Shown: positions 21,755 through 32,718 of the stretch, piece by piece
Numbering within the stretch: the stretch's first letter is position 1
Layout: every line of letters begins with the position of its first letter
Assembly: GCA_024364735.1 (NCBI GenBank)
Contig: JAGFNQ010007699.1
Span: forward strand, 44,368 to 108,367
Length of the DNA: 64,000 bases
Source: Boesenbergia rotunda
Taxonomy: Eukaryota; Streptophyta; Magnoliopsida; Zingiberales; Zingiberaceae
Direction of reading: 5' to 3'
Translations under genes and position numbers: made by a program
The notes under the pieces: generated by a model
Database searches by the model: none
The model's input: only the letters and a program-made list of their open reading frames with translations
Told to the model about the DNA's origin: nothing

Positions 21755-22140
21755 TCCTGTTTGGAAACCCTTTAAGTAAGGAATTGGAATTCAATTTCGG
21801 TCGGAATTCAATTCCGACCGGAATTGAATTCCAATTCCCATATTTGGAATGAATTGTAAAAATAGAATTGAATTCAATTCAATTATTATACTTTTACGAT
21901 TTTATCCTGCGAGGATGGAGCCGGAGCAATTTTGATTTGTTTTGTGAGGGGGTGATTTGATAATTTAATTTGTTTAAGTGAAAGGAATTCAATTCCTTTC
22001 ACAAATCACATGTGTACGTTTAGGTGTGATTTGTTTTGAGGGGTTTGAAAAGAATTGGAATTCAATTCCTTAGCAATTCCTTCCTAAAATTGCTACCAAA
22101 CGATGGAATTGAATTCCAATTCCTTCCTTTCCAAACAGGA
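21755..22140. mobile_element. Small TIR element (MITE-like, about 386 bp)
   Basis: Left end TCCTGTTTGGAAA and right end TTTCCAAACAGGA are exact inverted repeats (13 bp). Subterminal sequence is rich in ggaattgaattcc-type palindromes on both sides and contains no coding sequence. I could not define a clean target duplication, so the superfamily is left open. Confidence 0.65.
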
Positions 22141-22527
22141 TGTTAGTTTAGACATAGATCAATATTGATTAATGCATCATTTTTTATTAATATCCGACGA
22201 ACAAATATTTCGAAGAAAAAAAAAACTCCCTCATCCTTAACCACTTAAATACTTATAAAAAAAAATAGATAATATTAAATCTGAAAAAATGGTTGCACGC
22301 ATCGATACTTAATGAAAAAATGACTGGAGGAGATAAAAATAAAATAAAAAAAATTAAAAGAGACTTTTAAGCCTAATTAAAACGTCTGAACACGTTAATT
22401 ATCAAATAAAATAAAACAGTTTCAAGCTTTTATGCCTAATTAATTTTGCCTAATTAATCTCACGTAACATTAATTACTCCATTTAACAAATGAAGGGGAA
22501 AACATTGATTCAGTAAGAGAAGCAGAT
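22141..22527. other. AT-rich spacer downstream of the aquaporin gene
   Basis: No gene or clear repeat apart from the dispersed-repeat copy at 22168-22220. Confidence 0.5.
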
Positions 22528-22533
22528 TTTATT
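22528..22533 (-). terminator. Polyadenylation signal AATAAA of TIP3
   Basis: The minus strand reads AATAAA about 126 bp after the stop codon, a typical distance for a plant 3' end. Confidence 0.5.
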
Positions 22534-22658
22534 AATTAACTACAAATAAAAGATGATCAAAGGTGACACTTATTACAAGCTCAAGAACACACAAATACTG
22601 AGTTACACACCACACTCCAAGGCCAGAAGAAGAAGATATATAAGAAAAGGGAGTCGTA

Positions 22659-23562
22659 CTAGTAGTCCTCGGGAGTCAGAGGTTGGTGGGTGCGAGGCGC
22701 CTCCTCCGGGATCACCAGAAACTCGTACACCAGTCCGGCCAGCGCCGACCCCAGGAACGGCCCCACCCAGTACACCCAGTGGCTCTTCCACCTCCACCCG
22801 ACCAACGCCGGCCCGAACGCCCGCGCCGGGTTCATTGCCGCGCCGTCGAACGGGCCGCCCGCCAGTATGTTGGCTCCCAGTATGAACCCGATGGCGAGCG
22901 GCGCGATGGTCCCGAGGTTCCCCCTCTTGGGGTCGATCGCCGTCGCGTACACGGTGTACACCAGGCCGAAGGTCATCACCATCTCCAGGAGCACGGCGTG
23001 CCAGTCGCTGACGCCCGACGCCACCGCGAACCCCACCGGCCTCTGCATGCGAATGGATTTAGCTTAGTTATATATAGGCGAGGGCAGAGGCGCGAGTTCG
23101 TTATCGGTTACCATGCCGCCGGTGACTAGGCGGAGGAGGAGAGCGGCGACGACGGCGCCGAGGAGTTGGGCGGCCCAATAGAACAGAGCCCGAATGAGGG
23201 AAATCCGGCCGCCGACGAGCGCGCCGAGGGTGACGGCCGGGTTGACGTGCCCGCCGGAGACGTTGTACGCGACGGACACCGCCACGGAGAGAGCGAGCGC
23301 GTGGGCGATGGCCACCACCACCAGCCCGCCGGGCGTGGACGCGTCCTTGTAGAGCTTCCCTGCGACCAACACTCGGTTAATCTCTCCCGATTAATAAACC
23401 AACAGTACTGCTTGATTAATCATGCGTACCGAGGGAGAGAACGGAGCCCTCGGCTGCGAAGACGAAGAGCGCGGTGGCGATGAACTCAGAGAGGACGGCG
23501 CGCATGGCGTCAGGGTGGACGGCGTCCTCGGTGCGGCCTAAAGCGAACCTACGAGGCGGCAT
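22659..23562 (-). CDS. TIP3: Tonoplast intrinsic protein, TIP3 type (seed aquaporin)
   Basis: A water-channel protein of the vacuolar membrane. Exons: 23562-23430, 23359-23112 and 23042-22659 (stop TAG), giving 254 residues. Introns of 70 and 69 bp have GT-AG ends and keep phase (Gly across the first; the second lies between codons). Both pore motifs are present: GGHVNPAVT in the first half and GGPFDGAAMNPARAFGPA in the second. Six hydrophobic helices are evident. The selectivity-filter residues read as His, Ile, Ala, Arg, as known for TIP3. The N-terminus (RRFALGRTEDAVHPD) and the C-terminal HQPLTPEDY are TIP3 hallmarks; TIP3 proteins line protein-storage vacuoles of maturing seeds. Odd point: residue 7 is Ala, where bean alpha-TIP has a regulatory Ser phosphorylated in seeds. 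The gene is intact and very GC-rich, unlike its surroundings. Confidence 0.93.
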
Positions 23563-23675
23563 GGTGGCTGGCTGTGGCTCTTTCGATCGACGGGAAAACG
23601 AAAAGATTCAAAGGGTCGTCGTCGCTCCTAGGTGCGGCGGCGGTGGATGGAAGGCGAGGCGAGGCGGAGGGGGAG

Positions 23676-23683
23676 TTTTAAAA
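23676..23683 (-). promoter_or_regulatory. TATA-like box of TIP3
   Basis: TTTTAAAA in an otherwise GC-rich stretch about 115 bp upstream of the ATG. It is the only A/T octamer there, so it is the likely core promoter; the start site is not determined. Confidence 0.45.
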
Positions 23684-23711
23684 GGCGGGAAGGGGAAGAT
23701 CGGCGGAGTGA

Positions 23712-23717
23712 CACGTG
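23712..23717 (-). promoter_or_regulatory. G-box/ABRE (CACGTG) upstream of TIP3
   Basis: CACGTG with flanking A and GG (ACACGTGG), the form bound by ABI5-type bZIP factors, about 150 bp upstream of the ATG. A second ACGT core lies at 23743-23748 (CACGTC). Confidence 0.5.
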
Positions 23718-23756
23718 GGAGGGCGATGAGTCAGAGGCGTGGCACGTCGAAGAAGG

Positions 23757-23762
23757 TGCATG
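23757..23762 (-). promoter_or_regulatory. RY element (TGCATG) upstream of TIP3
   Basis: TGCATG, the core site of ABI3/FUS3/LEC2 B3-domain regulators, 45 bp from the G-box. Another copy with an extended TGCATGC is at 23840-23846. ABRE plus RY is the known arrangement of seed-maturation promoters, including those of TIP3 genes. Confidence 0.5.
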
Positions 23763-23839
23763 GCGTGGAGAGGTGGCCGAAACCGCTTCTTGTTCTTATC
23801 TTGAACCGGGTTCGGTGACTAGCCGACGGTTTGGACCGC

Positions 23840-23846
23840 TGCATGC
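23840..23846 (-). promoter_or_regulatory. Second RY element (TGCATGC)
   Basis: About 280 bp upstream of the TIP3 ATG, same class as 23757-23762. Confidence 0.45.
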
Positions 23847-24423
23847 TGTCCGAATGTATATCACGCGGTCCATGCCACTGTTGTCTTCACCCAAACAGCA
23901 GCTACATACTAACTGGCATCATCTATAAATAAATTCATATGATATTACTTTTTAGATTTATGGATGTGTCATTCCTTCTTTTAAAAAAAATATTGAAATA
24001 ATACTCTATTTATATTTTCCTATTTAGAATACTTTTTATGTTTTACTTTAAAATTGCCAGTTAATTTGTATAAAATTAATAACACCGTACGTCTCTAAGA
24101 GTTGTTTTTGTATAAAGCTAGCAACTCTAAACTGATATTATTTTGATCAAAACACTATCAAAATTAATCCGTGGTGAAATTATGTTAGAGCAGTTTTAAC
24201 TAATTAAAGCTAGATAAAAATAAAAAAGTGATACTATTTGTATAAAACAGCTACGAAATCGAGTATAAAGGGGTATTTTAAAAATTAAATTATGAATTAG
24301 GTATTATTTTAAAAAATTTTGAAAGAAAAAAAAAATCGTTTCTACCTTGTTTTGTAAACTCTAGCTTGTAACCAGAGAAAGCAATAATGAGTGAAAACAC
24401 TAAACCCTACCATTTACTTCATA
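23847..24423. other. AT-rich intergenic DNA between TIP3 and the copia cluster
   Basis: No gene, no TIR or tandem repeat that I could support. Confidence 0.5.
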
Positions 24424-24428
24424 GATAC

Positions 24429-24927
24429 TGTTGGAGTTATAGAAGATGAAGAGACACCCTTTCTTCGTCATTTTTCAACTCATTCATATTCCTCCATTAA
24501 TGGAGGACTATGAAGAGACCTTTTACCCCTATATATATGACTTCTAAGGCAAAGGGGAGAGGTTGACAAGAGAGAGGGCATGCTATGTGTGTGCGTCCAA
24601 GCCAATGGAGATCGTACGAGATAAGCTATGTGTGAGGTCTGTGCGAGGTCAAAGCGAAAGGGTTCGTCTTGTGTGTATAAGGTCATTGTGCAAGGTTCGC
24701 CCAAGTGCACATGACGAAGAAGGGGTTATTGAGAAGAACATTCAAGATTGATTCGTCTAATTACAGAAGAGGGATTTGGTTTGTGAACTTATGAAGAGCT
24801 TTTCGAATCGTTCGTGATCGTTCTTCGGATGGCAAAGTCTTCTGGTTTCTTCTCCAAGCGCAGATCACTGTAAGTATTTAGATTTACAGAATTTGTTTCT
24901 GTCGTTCATGCTTTAGAAATATCAACA
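24429..24927 (+). mobile_element. 5' LTR of outer copia element
   Basis: Starts TGTTGGAG, ends TCAACA, 499 bp. It contains ctatatatatga (about 24529-24540) as a TATA box. Matches 50132-50632. Confidence 0.92.
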
Positions 24928-24928
24928 T

Positions 24929-24940
24929 TGGTATCAGAGC
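24929..24940 (+). other. Primer binding site TGGTATCAGAGC (outer copia)
   Basis: Exact initiator-tRNA-Met primer site, one base after the LTR. Confidence 0.92.
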
Positions 24941-25710
24941 ACGTTAGATTGTAAAATCATGACTTTACTTCTGTATATCGATCACTTCCTAACCCTTGTT
25001 CGATGTCGCGGCTGGAGTTTGTCTCCGTCGTGTTCTTCTCTTGCCGGGTGAGAATCTAACATAGTCGTCGGGAACTCACGACTATGTGTCGTGGTTGTTT
25101 CAGTTTTTGTGAGAAAAACCATCATGAAGGATCGAACAGGAGACCTTCGTGAAGAAGGCAAAGGTTATACCACTGAGGTGTAACGACAATTTCTTTTAGA
25201 TTTGGTTCAATTAATTTGAATTAATCTATCTAATTAGACTTGGTTACCATTATTTTGTTTAATCAGATTAGTTTGGTCCAATCATATCAGATTTTGGTTC
25301 AAACCATTTGTTGGTTTAACCAGATCAGTTTGGTCTAACTAGGTTGGGTCTAGTTCAAACCATTGGTTGGTTTAACCAGACCAATTTGGTCTAAAATATA
25401 ACCAATCTAATTGGTTTGATAAATAAATTTGACTTAAACGTGAATGGACTTAAAATTAAACAATAATAATAAGATATCCAATTAGATCAGTTCTAATAAG
25501 GACAAAGGAATAAGCTAATACTTGAGATCTAATTTCCAAATCGACCGGTCCAGTGTGTTAGTCAACTGGAGTTCCTCAAATAAAGAAGATTTGTTTTTCT
25601 TATTTGCTTATGATTCTGTGTGTTCTATGCATATATATGTGAATTGAAATGAACCAGTTTTGTTACTGGATTTCCAGTTTTGTACTGACAATAATATTTT
25701 TCAATTCCAC
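24941..25710 (+). other. Leader region of outer copia
   Basis: Non-coding. It has direct repeats of a unit around ttggtttaaccaga (25255-25400), matched by 58800-58930 in the sister copy. Confidence 0.55.
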
Positions 25711-25874
25711 ATGCCAAAGATGATATACATGATGACCTGTCTCGATGTGTGACATAATGAGCTGAGGGAGGCGATTGAGGAGATAGAGCAAAGTCTAACA
25801 TAAAATGGATTATGTTAACAACTGCACTAGTGTTTGTCCTAGTGGCAATGACATTAGCTTATTTAATTTGTTAA
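25711..25874 (+). pseudogene. Remnant of extra membrane-anchored ORF upstream of gag
   Basis: Corresponds to the longer reading frame at 59180-59734 in the sister copy. The start (an ATG followed by MMTCLD-like codons and then LREAIEEIEQSLT) and the end (TALVFVLVAMTLAYLIC, a hydrophobic helix before TAA) are recognisable. The acidic middle is deleted and there are stops and a frame change. The function of the product is unknown. Confidence 0.5.
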
Positions 25875-26325
25875 AGTTTTGTTATTATTATTGTCGTTAT
25901 GTACGAATAGTATTGACCTATTTAGTTTATGAAAGTCATGTGGTATAGGCTGTTGTTTTGTACAAACATTACAATTTTATGAAAAAAGGGTCATGTTATA
26001 TGTTAACAATTATTATAAATGATTAGTTCATTTAATGATTTGTTCATTTTACAAATGATTAGTTTATTTAATGATTTGTTCATTCTTATAAATAATTGGT
26101 TCATATTCTATGATTAGTTCATTATACAATTGATTAGTTCATTTGATGGGATGCATGTAATATAATTGATCAATGTTGATTAGATTGGATTATACGAATG
26201 GTGAGTGGAAACGTAGTTACCACTTGATTTTGTAAACCAATTCTAATTTACAACTAGTCAATCATAAGTTACATGCATATAAATTACACTTAGTCAATAA
26301 ATATTGTGTTTATTTATGATAGATC
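25875..26325 (+). other. Spacer between extra ORF and gag (outer copia)
   Basis: AT-rich, non-coding, with several repeats of gattagttcat-like words (26020-26140). The same segment is shorter in the sister copy (59735-60099). Confidence 0.5.
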
Positions 26326-27060
26326 ATGGCAACTAAGAACATCATAGCTAAACTGAATAGAGATAAATTATATGGGGATAACTATACAATATGACATCTT
26401 AAGATATAATATGTTCTTGAGGAACAAGAAGTTCTTGAGACTATGAATCAGTTCATGGAAGAACCTGTTAATGGTTCAATAGCACAACATAACTTGATCT
26501 TGATGCCTATAGGGCATGGAAGAAAAAGGACTCCACTACTAAGGGCGTATTGATTAGTTCAATGGTAGACGACCTGGTATTTGAGTATAAGTCATCACCA
26601 TCTGCTCATGTCGTCTGGGTAGCCCTGAGAGAAAAATACAGTGGAGTTAGTATAAACAAGCTTCACCAACTGACAATCAAGTTTGACAGTTGTAAAAAAC
26701 GCCAGAATGTTACCATGGCTCAACATTTGAGAGAAATGGGGAATATGATTCGGGAGCTAAAGGCTGCTGGTCATGAGTTGACCGATGAATAACAAGTTCA
26801 GGCAATTATTCGTTTCCTTCCTGATTCTTGGGAAACGAAACAGAACCATACTCACAGTGAGAGTATCAAGACTCTCACTGATGTATCACGCCAATTGAAT
26901 TGGAGGCGGAAAGAATAGAATCCATAAGGATTTCTAAACAAGCTTTTGTAGCTAAAGGTTCTGGATCCAAGAATAAGAAAAGATGATTCGAGAAAAGAGA
27001 GGGAAAAGAAGCTACTGCTGCTGCTGGGCAAAACCCAAACAAGAATAAGTTTCATGAGCA
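26326..27060 (+). pseudogene. gag: gag of outer copia, degenerate
   Basis: The ATG at 26326 is followed by a copia gag start (MATKNIIAKLNRDKLYGDNY), soon stopped by TGA at a Trp position and by TAA. The best-preserved part, 26550-26792, is the UBN2-like gag domain with VWVALREKYSG, NKLHQLTIKFDSCK and MIRELKAAGHELTDE. The CCHC zinc knuckle that the sister copy keeps (60860-60905) is deleted here, and the tail reads into protease. Confidence 0.7.
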
Positions 27061-28525
27061 TTATGTTGCTAGTACAGTGTCGTTAGCTGATTCTTATCCT
27101 TTGTGGATTATAGATTCAATAGTAACGAACCATGTAGCACATGATCGAGCTACATACGTAGAGTACCGTTGGGTACCAGCTGGCAATAAGTGGATATATG
27201 TGGGAAACAATGCAAGAATTGAAGTCAAAGGAATTGACACTTGCAAACTCAACCTTCGTGGTGGGCGTACCTTATTTCTGCATGATGTCCTGTATGCTCT
27301 TGAGATTCGACAGAATCTGGTTTCCATTAATTGTCTTCTTGAATTGGGTTACTATTTGAACTTTTACAGTCGTTGTGTGGGACTTAAAATTAACTCTGTG
27401 TTAATTGGATATAGTTATGTATCAAACGGTTTCATGGTCCTTGATGTAGAACCAGATGTTAATTGTGGAAATAATGGTTGTTTTTCAAACATTGCTCTTA
27501 CTAGCGATGCTGATGTTAATGATGAAGTTTGGCATGCTAGATTGGGACATATAAGGCAAGAAAGAATGAATAGATTAGCAATAGAGGGTCTGCTTGCACT
27601 CATGCTAAAGTTAACTTGTCTATATGTGAGCATTGTCTTGCTGGAAAAGCAACTAGGAAACCATTTGGTAAGGCTATTAGGGCTGAATCACCATTGCAAT
27701 TAATTCATTCAGATATTTGTGGTCCGATGAACATGAAGGCTAGACATGGTAGTTCATATTTCATTACATTTATTGATGACTTCACGCGTTTTGGTCATGT
27801 GTATTTGATTTCTCATAAATCTGAAGCATTAGATTGCTTTAATCGTTATTTGAACGAAGTTGAGAATCAATTGGAACGTAAGGTTAAAACCTTTCGCACT
27901 GACCTTGGAGGTGAATATTTGTCTGATCAGTTCAAGACAATATGTATGAGAAAGGGATTATTAGACAGTTAACTATCCCTGGGGCTTCGCAGCAAAATGG
28001 TGTTGTTGAAAGAAGAAATCGAACTCTTCTTGAAATGGTTAGGTCGATGATGGCTTAAGCTAATTTGCCTATTTCCTATTGGGGAGATGCATTATTGGCA
28101 GCAACCTACATACTTAACCGGGTGTCTTCAAAATCTGTTCCATCTACTCCATATGAACTTTGGACAGGCAGAAAACCAGATTTAAGTAATCTGAGACCAT
28201 GGGGGTCAGCTGCTTATATTCATGATAAGACTAACAAATATGGAAAATTAGGATCCAGGGGTAGGAAGTGTATCTTTGTAAGATATTCTGATACCTCTAA
28301 GGGTTATGTTTTTATTGGTGAGCAACAAGATGGAACCATCTCTGAAATTGAGTTAAGAGATGCTACTTTTCTCGAAACTGAGTTCCCAACAAGAGGTGAA
28401 GTTGATAAATCAACTCCTCTATTTGTAATAGAGGAGGAGGATACAGTTCCTCTATCAACGAATCAGGAATCACAGGGGATAGCTGAATCTAGTCAAACTA
28501 GTGGGAGTAAATGACCTATAAATGA
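27061..28525 (+). pseudogene. pol: pol of outer copia, part 1: protease and integrase
   Basis: The protease region around 27100 has DSIVTNHV where the active site should read as an Asp-Ser/Thr-Gly triad, so Gly is changed and the enzyme would be dead. The integrase zinc region (WHARLGHIRQERM, then CEHCLAGK) spans a frameshift near 27600. The catalytic core has the first Asp in IHSDICGPM, the second in TDLGGEYLS and the final Glu after QQNGVVERRN near 28010, with stops or frame changes at 27970 and 28058. The GKLGSRGRKCIFVRY segment marks the link to reverse transcriptase. The reading is cut at 28530 by the inner element. Confidence 0.8.
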
Positions 28526-28530
28526 ATTAG
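28526..28530. repeat. Target site duplication ATTAG (left)
   Basis: Repeated at 45132-45136 after the inner copia element. Confidence 0.93.
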
Positions 28531-30855
28531 TGTTAGTGATATGAGAGAAGTGTTCTAAGGCAATCGCCTTATGATTGTAATCATTTATTTTAATAAATGA
28601 ATATTCACTATTTGAGTATACATGATTATTTGATTAAGATCTTAAACTCATTTACTGAATGTCCGTAATACAATTCACAGCATGAGAATATTTGTGATGA
28701 ATTCACAATCAGTGATTATCTCTACATGTGCAATTGTGAAGTATTGAAATTGTCCCTAGTCGATGAATTGAAAAATACGGACACTATCAATTCTGTTAAG
28801 ACTAGCATGGGTTATTCTCTAATCAGCTGATTCTCACTGGCTGGTGACATTGAGATGTCCGAAAATAAACATGAATGCTAGTTAAGGGAACTAGTTCATT
28901 GGAGTGACTGGCTGTAAAACTTCATATGGTAGTCTACATATAGATATGTCAGTGAAGTTCTTACTGCAGCTTAAGTGCGATGTTCCTTTGACTTGCGGTG
29001 TTCAAGTCATCTTGGTCATGAAAACTTATACTGTGACATCTTAAGCAAGCATCTCCAAGGAGGTGTGGACCCAGGATGATTGGGTATAAGTCGAAGTGCC
29101 CGAAGATGTTTGAACAGCCTACAAAGGATTCACCACTCCTTGCGAGGAGATGTATACCCGAGGCCTATCGTCGGATTGTTACTCGAAGCCTCTGGCCAGA
29201 GCATGACATGTTCAGAGTATGAATCTCTTAAATACATGAGAGTAATTAGAATCCATAGGACGAGGAAACGTTACTTGGGCTAGGTGTGACGTAGTCAACC
29301 TAGTGGGGACTGACACACATAGACCATGTCCTGAACCAAGTGGGTATAAGATGGTGAAGGGAATGTGGCACGATTCATTATAGCTGCTGAAGGGTTTCAG
29401 AATCATTTCTGAGGTCAACTATTGATCTTTCAATTAATTGGAGATCATGATGTACTACTAGGTGACACTCATGATCGTTCTATAATTAATTAGTTAATTA
29501 TGGACGGCCAACATAAATTGAAAGCCTATTTGGTCACACGCATAACGAGTAATTCGAAGGATTTAAAACGAGTTGAGAATTAGATTCTCCAATCGAGATA
29601 GACTATTTTTGGTAAGTCCAAACAATAGTCAAAACTGAATTTATTTCAAACGCATCGGAAGCATAGAATGACCTAGTCTTTTAAAGACTTAATGGATGAA
29701 TTAAATAAGTTTAATTCATTAAGGGATTTGATCCAAGGTGGTATAATTTATTATAAGCTTAAAATAATCCATGGGATTATTTTATCATGAATTAAAATAA
29801 ACTAAAGAGTTGGTTTGTTTTATAAAAATTTATAATAAATCAAAGATGACAAAATTTAATCCATTGGTGGGTTTTGAACCATGGACCTATGGTTTAGATG
29901 AAAACTTGGCCGACCACTTGAGATGAATTCTCTTTCGTATAAATTTTAGCCACCACAAGTGGATAAGGCTATTTTGGTTTGTTTTATAAAATAGACCAAA
30001 GGTTGGTTTATTTTATAAAAGGTTATATAAATTTTATATATATAAATTTTTATAATGAACCAATGGTTGGTTTGTTTTATAAATTTTTATATAATGAACC
30101 AATGGTTGGTTTATTTTATAAATTTTATATATAATCATGCCAAAAGAAAGAGAGCCTTGATTATGGATTGATTGAGAAATTATTCCATAATCAAGAAGAA
30201 TAAGCTTGATCATGAGAGCCTTGATTATGGATTGATTGAGAAATTATTCCATAATCAAGGAGAGGTTTGCTTGGGAATTAAGAAACCTCTCCCTATATAA
30301 AGGACCCAAGGGGTGCCATGGAAGGATCGATCCAAGAATTGCTTGGGCTCTCTCATCTTCTTCTCTCCCTCTCTCTTGGCCGGCCATAGGCCTTCCTTCT
30401 TTCTTCTTGCCGTGAGCACAAGGAGAAGCATCAAGGCGACGAAGTTCTTCCTTGTGACGATCTTCCTCTTCGGCCAACCTTGGTGGTGAGTCTTTCGATT
30501 TGATTACTCTCTCGTTTTTCGTCGTGTTCATGGAGAATCTAGTAGTTCTCGTGAACACGAAACTCGTGGCTTAGCAAAGTCATCCCGACGATACTCGGCT
30601 TGGATACGAATAGAGGCGGAGCTTTCAAGGGACACTAACGGTTGGATCTCGTCCCTTCTTCCAAGTTACGCAAGGTAATTCGTAGAGTAATTTTCTTTTC
30701 TGCAAAAATTTTATATTACGATTATGTGAACACATTGCATGCTTAGGATATGTGTTAGAATAATTTAGGAAATTATTCATGTTTTTGTTTCCGCTGTATG
30801 TAATTATGTAACAATTACAATACGTGTCCGCGTCGGCATGCACCCGGTCCCAACA
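28531..30855 (+). mobile_element. 5' LTR of inner copia element
   Basis: Starts TGTTAGTG, ends CCCAACA. TATA box ctatataaagg at about 30293-30303. Contains direct repeats of aaccaatggttggttt (about 30055-30110) and a 61-bp duplicated block beginning gagccttgattatgg (30150 and 30211). Confidence 0.93.
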
Positions 30856-30856
30856 G

Positions 30857-30868
30857 TGGTATCAGAGC
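30857..30868 (+). other. Primer binding site TGGTATCAGAGC (inner copia)
   Basis: Exact primer site, one base after the LTR end. Confidence 0.93.
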
Positions 30869-32718
30869 CGGTTAGTGTTCGACATAATCATATAATTGTG
30901 TTGCGGAAAACTTTGTCATGACCTCAATTTTGGAAATTTTTTCAATTATGGAAACTTTCCAATTATGATAAATTTTAGATTTAGGAATTTCAAAGTTTGA
31001 AAATCCTCATGAAATTTCGCAAACTTTTGAAATATCTCTATTTCTGAAATTTTATGATAATTGTAAAAACTTTCCATTTTTGGAAACTTTCCAATTTTGG
31101 AAATTTCCTAATTTTGGAAATTTTCTTATTTTGGAAATACGTAAGTTTTCTTTGTACCAGAAACTTACAATAATTCTGAAAAGCTTTTAATTTTGGAAAC
31201 TTTCCATTTATGGAAAGCTCGTAATTTTGGGCACTTTCTTTTCATGAAAGTCAAGACATTTTATGGAAACATTAATTGACAATTAAATTCAAATTAGTTT
31301 TTAAATTATTAACAAAATTCTTTACTTTGGGGAGTGCCTCGGGGAGCCATCCAAATTAAAGTTAGTTGTTATAATTTAATTTTCTATTTTGAATATGAAT
31401 TGTTAAAATTGATTTGGGTAGGCCTCGGGGAGCCATCCAAATTATATTATTAACAAGTTCTTTAATTGTCAAGTTTAATTTGGTTATGCCTCGGGGAGCA
31501 GGCCAAATTAGATTTACAACAAATTTATTTTCTTTGGGGAGTGCCTCGGGGAGCCACCCAAAGTAAATTATTTGTTGTAATTAATTTTTCATAAATAAAA
31601 TATGTGATCAAATCTTGAAAAGTTTTGAGATGATTCTCAAACGATAATTTCTTTATTTAATTTATGAGGTGATGCTCTTACATATTATTGTCTCCAAAAT
31701 TAATTAGGAAAATTGTTTCCTATAGAGACTATTTCCTTAAATAAGATTTTCATGAAAATAATATGTGGTTGAATTAAGGGAATCTGTCTCTTAATTTAAT
31801 AAGATTTGATTTAGAGAAATTAAAGTCTTAAACATATTATTTTCGAAATTGATTATGACAATTTAGGAAATTGTTTCCCAAAACAATTCCTTGAATAAAG
31901 TATGAAATTAGAATTAGGAAATCCGGTTCCTAATTCAATTAATGAGACTTGATAAATTAAGTCACATACATACTTTATTAAGGAAATCGTTAGAACATGA
32001 CATAATTATATGTCATGAATGTGCTTAAAAGGAAAAGGATGAGACCCAAAATCCCTTACAAAATATTAAGGCTAACACCTTCCATTAATATGGTTAGAAC
32101 CGGAGTTTTGTTTCTCGTTTGGGTTGATGGACACATCCATGCCCGGCTTGAACCTCAACATGCTCAAACCATGGAATTAGTTTATGATTAATATAGTTGG
32201 AGTCAGAGGTCAATCCTTAGTTTTGGTTGTTGGACACATCCAAGCCTGACTAAACGGTTGAATAAGCTTCAACCATATTAAAACTATTTCTTGATTAAAG
32301 GGTCAGCCTTAAGCTTGGAGCATCGATTTGTTGTGCCACAGCCAAGGTCGATGTAAAGAGAGGTGCAGTTGGGTGCTATGTATATTGTTGCATACTTGTT
32401 AATGAGTTAACAACCCAATGATTTATGCAAACATTCAATTAGTTGATAGCATAATGTGATAGTTACATATGTATAATATGTAATCGGTATAATTACCTAC
32501 CTTCATAGCTAAGAATAACTTGATGGACTCTAGCCATGGTTGTTCTTATCTATGGTTGGATATCAACCTATTTGGAGATGTTCCTACGATCTCCCGAATT
32601 GATAAAAAGGGTTATTCAATTCGAAAAATAAATAGGATTTAATTAATGTATATTGATGTTTTCTTTATCATTCTCATCACATAAGTTCAATTTGTATTTC
32701 TAGGATAATCACCTGATC
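30869..32718 (+). other. Long leader of inner copia with short dispersed repeats
   Basis: Non-coding, AT-rich. From 30920 to 31250 many tttggaaa words recur. From 31320 to 31570 five copies of a GC-rich word gcctcggggagc with ccatccaaat or a variant interrupt the AT-rich background. Further on, imperfect repeats of aattaggaaa(t)c-type words are seen. Confidence 0.55.

Noticed and set aside
22683..23129. Plus-strand ORFs of 125-148 codons over the aquaporin
   Set aside because: Shadow frames of the GC-rich minus-strand TIP3 exons 2 and 3; they cross its intron and show no domain.
29080..29283. ORF repeated in both LTRs of the inner copia (also 43356-43559)
   Set aside because: Its conservation only reflects LTR identity; no domain and not placed for translation.
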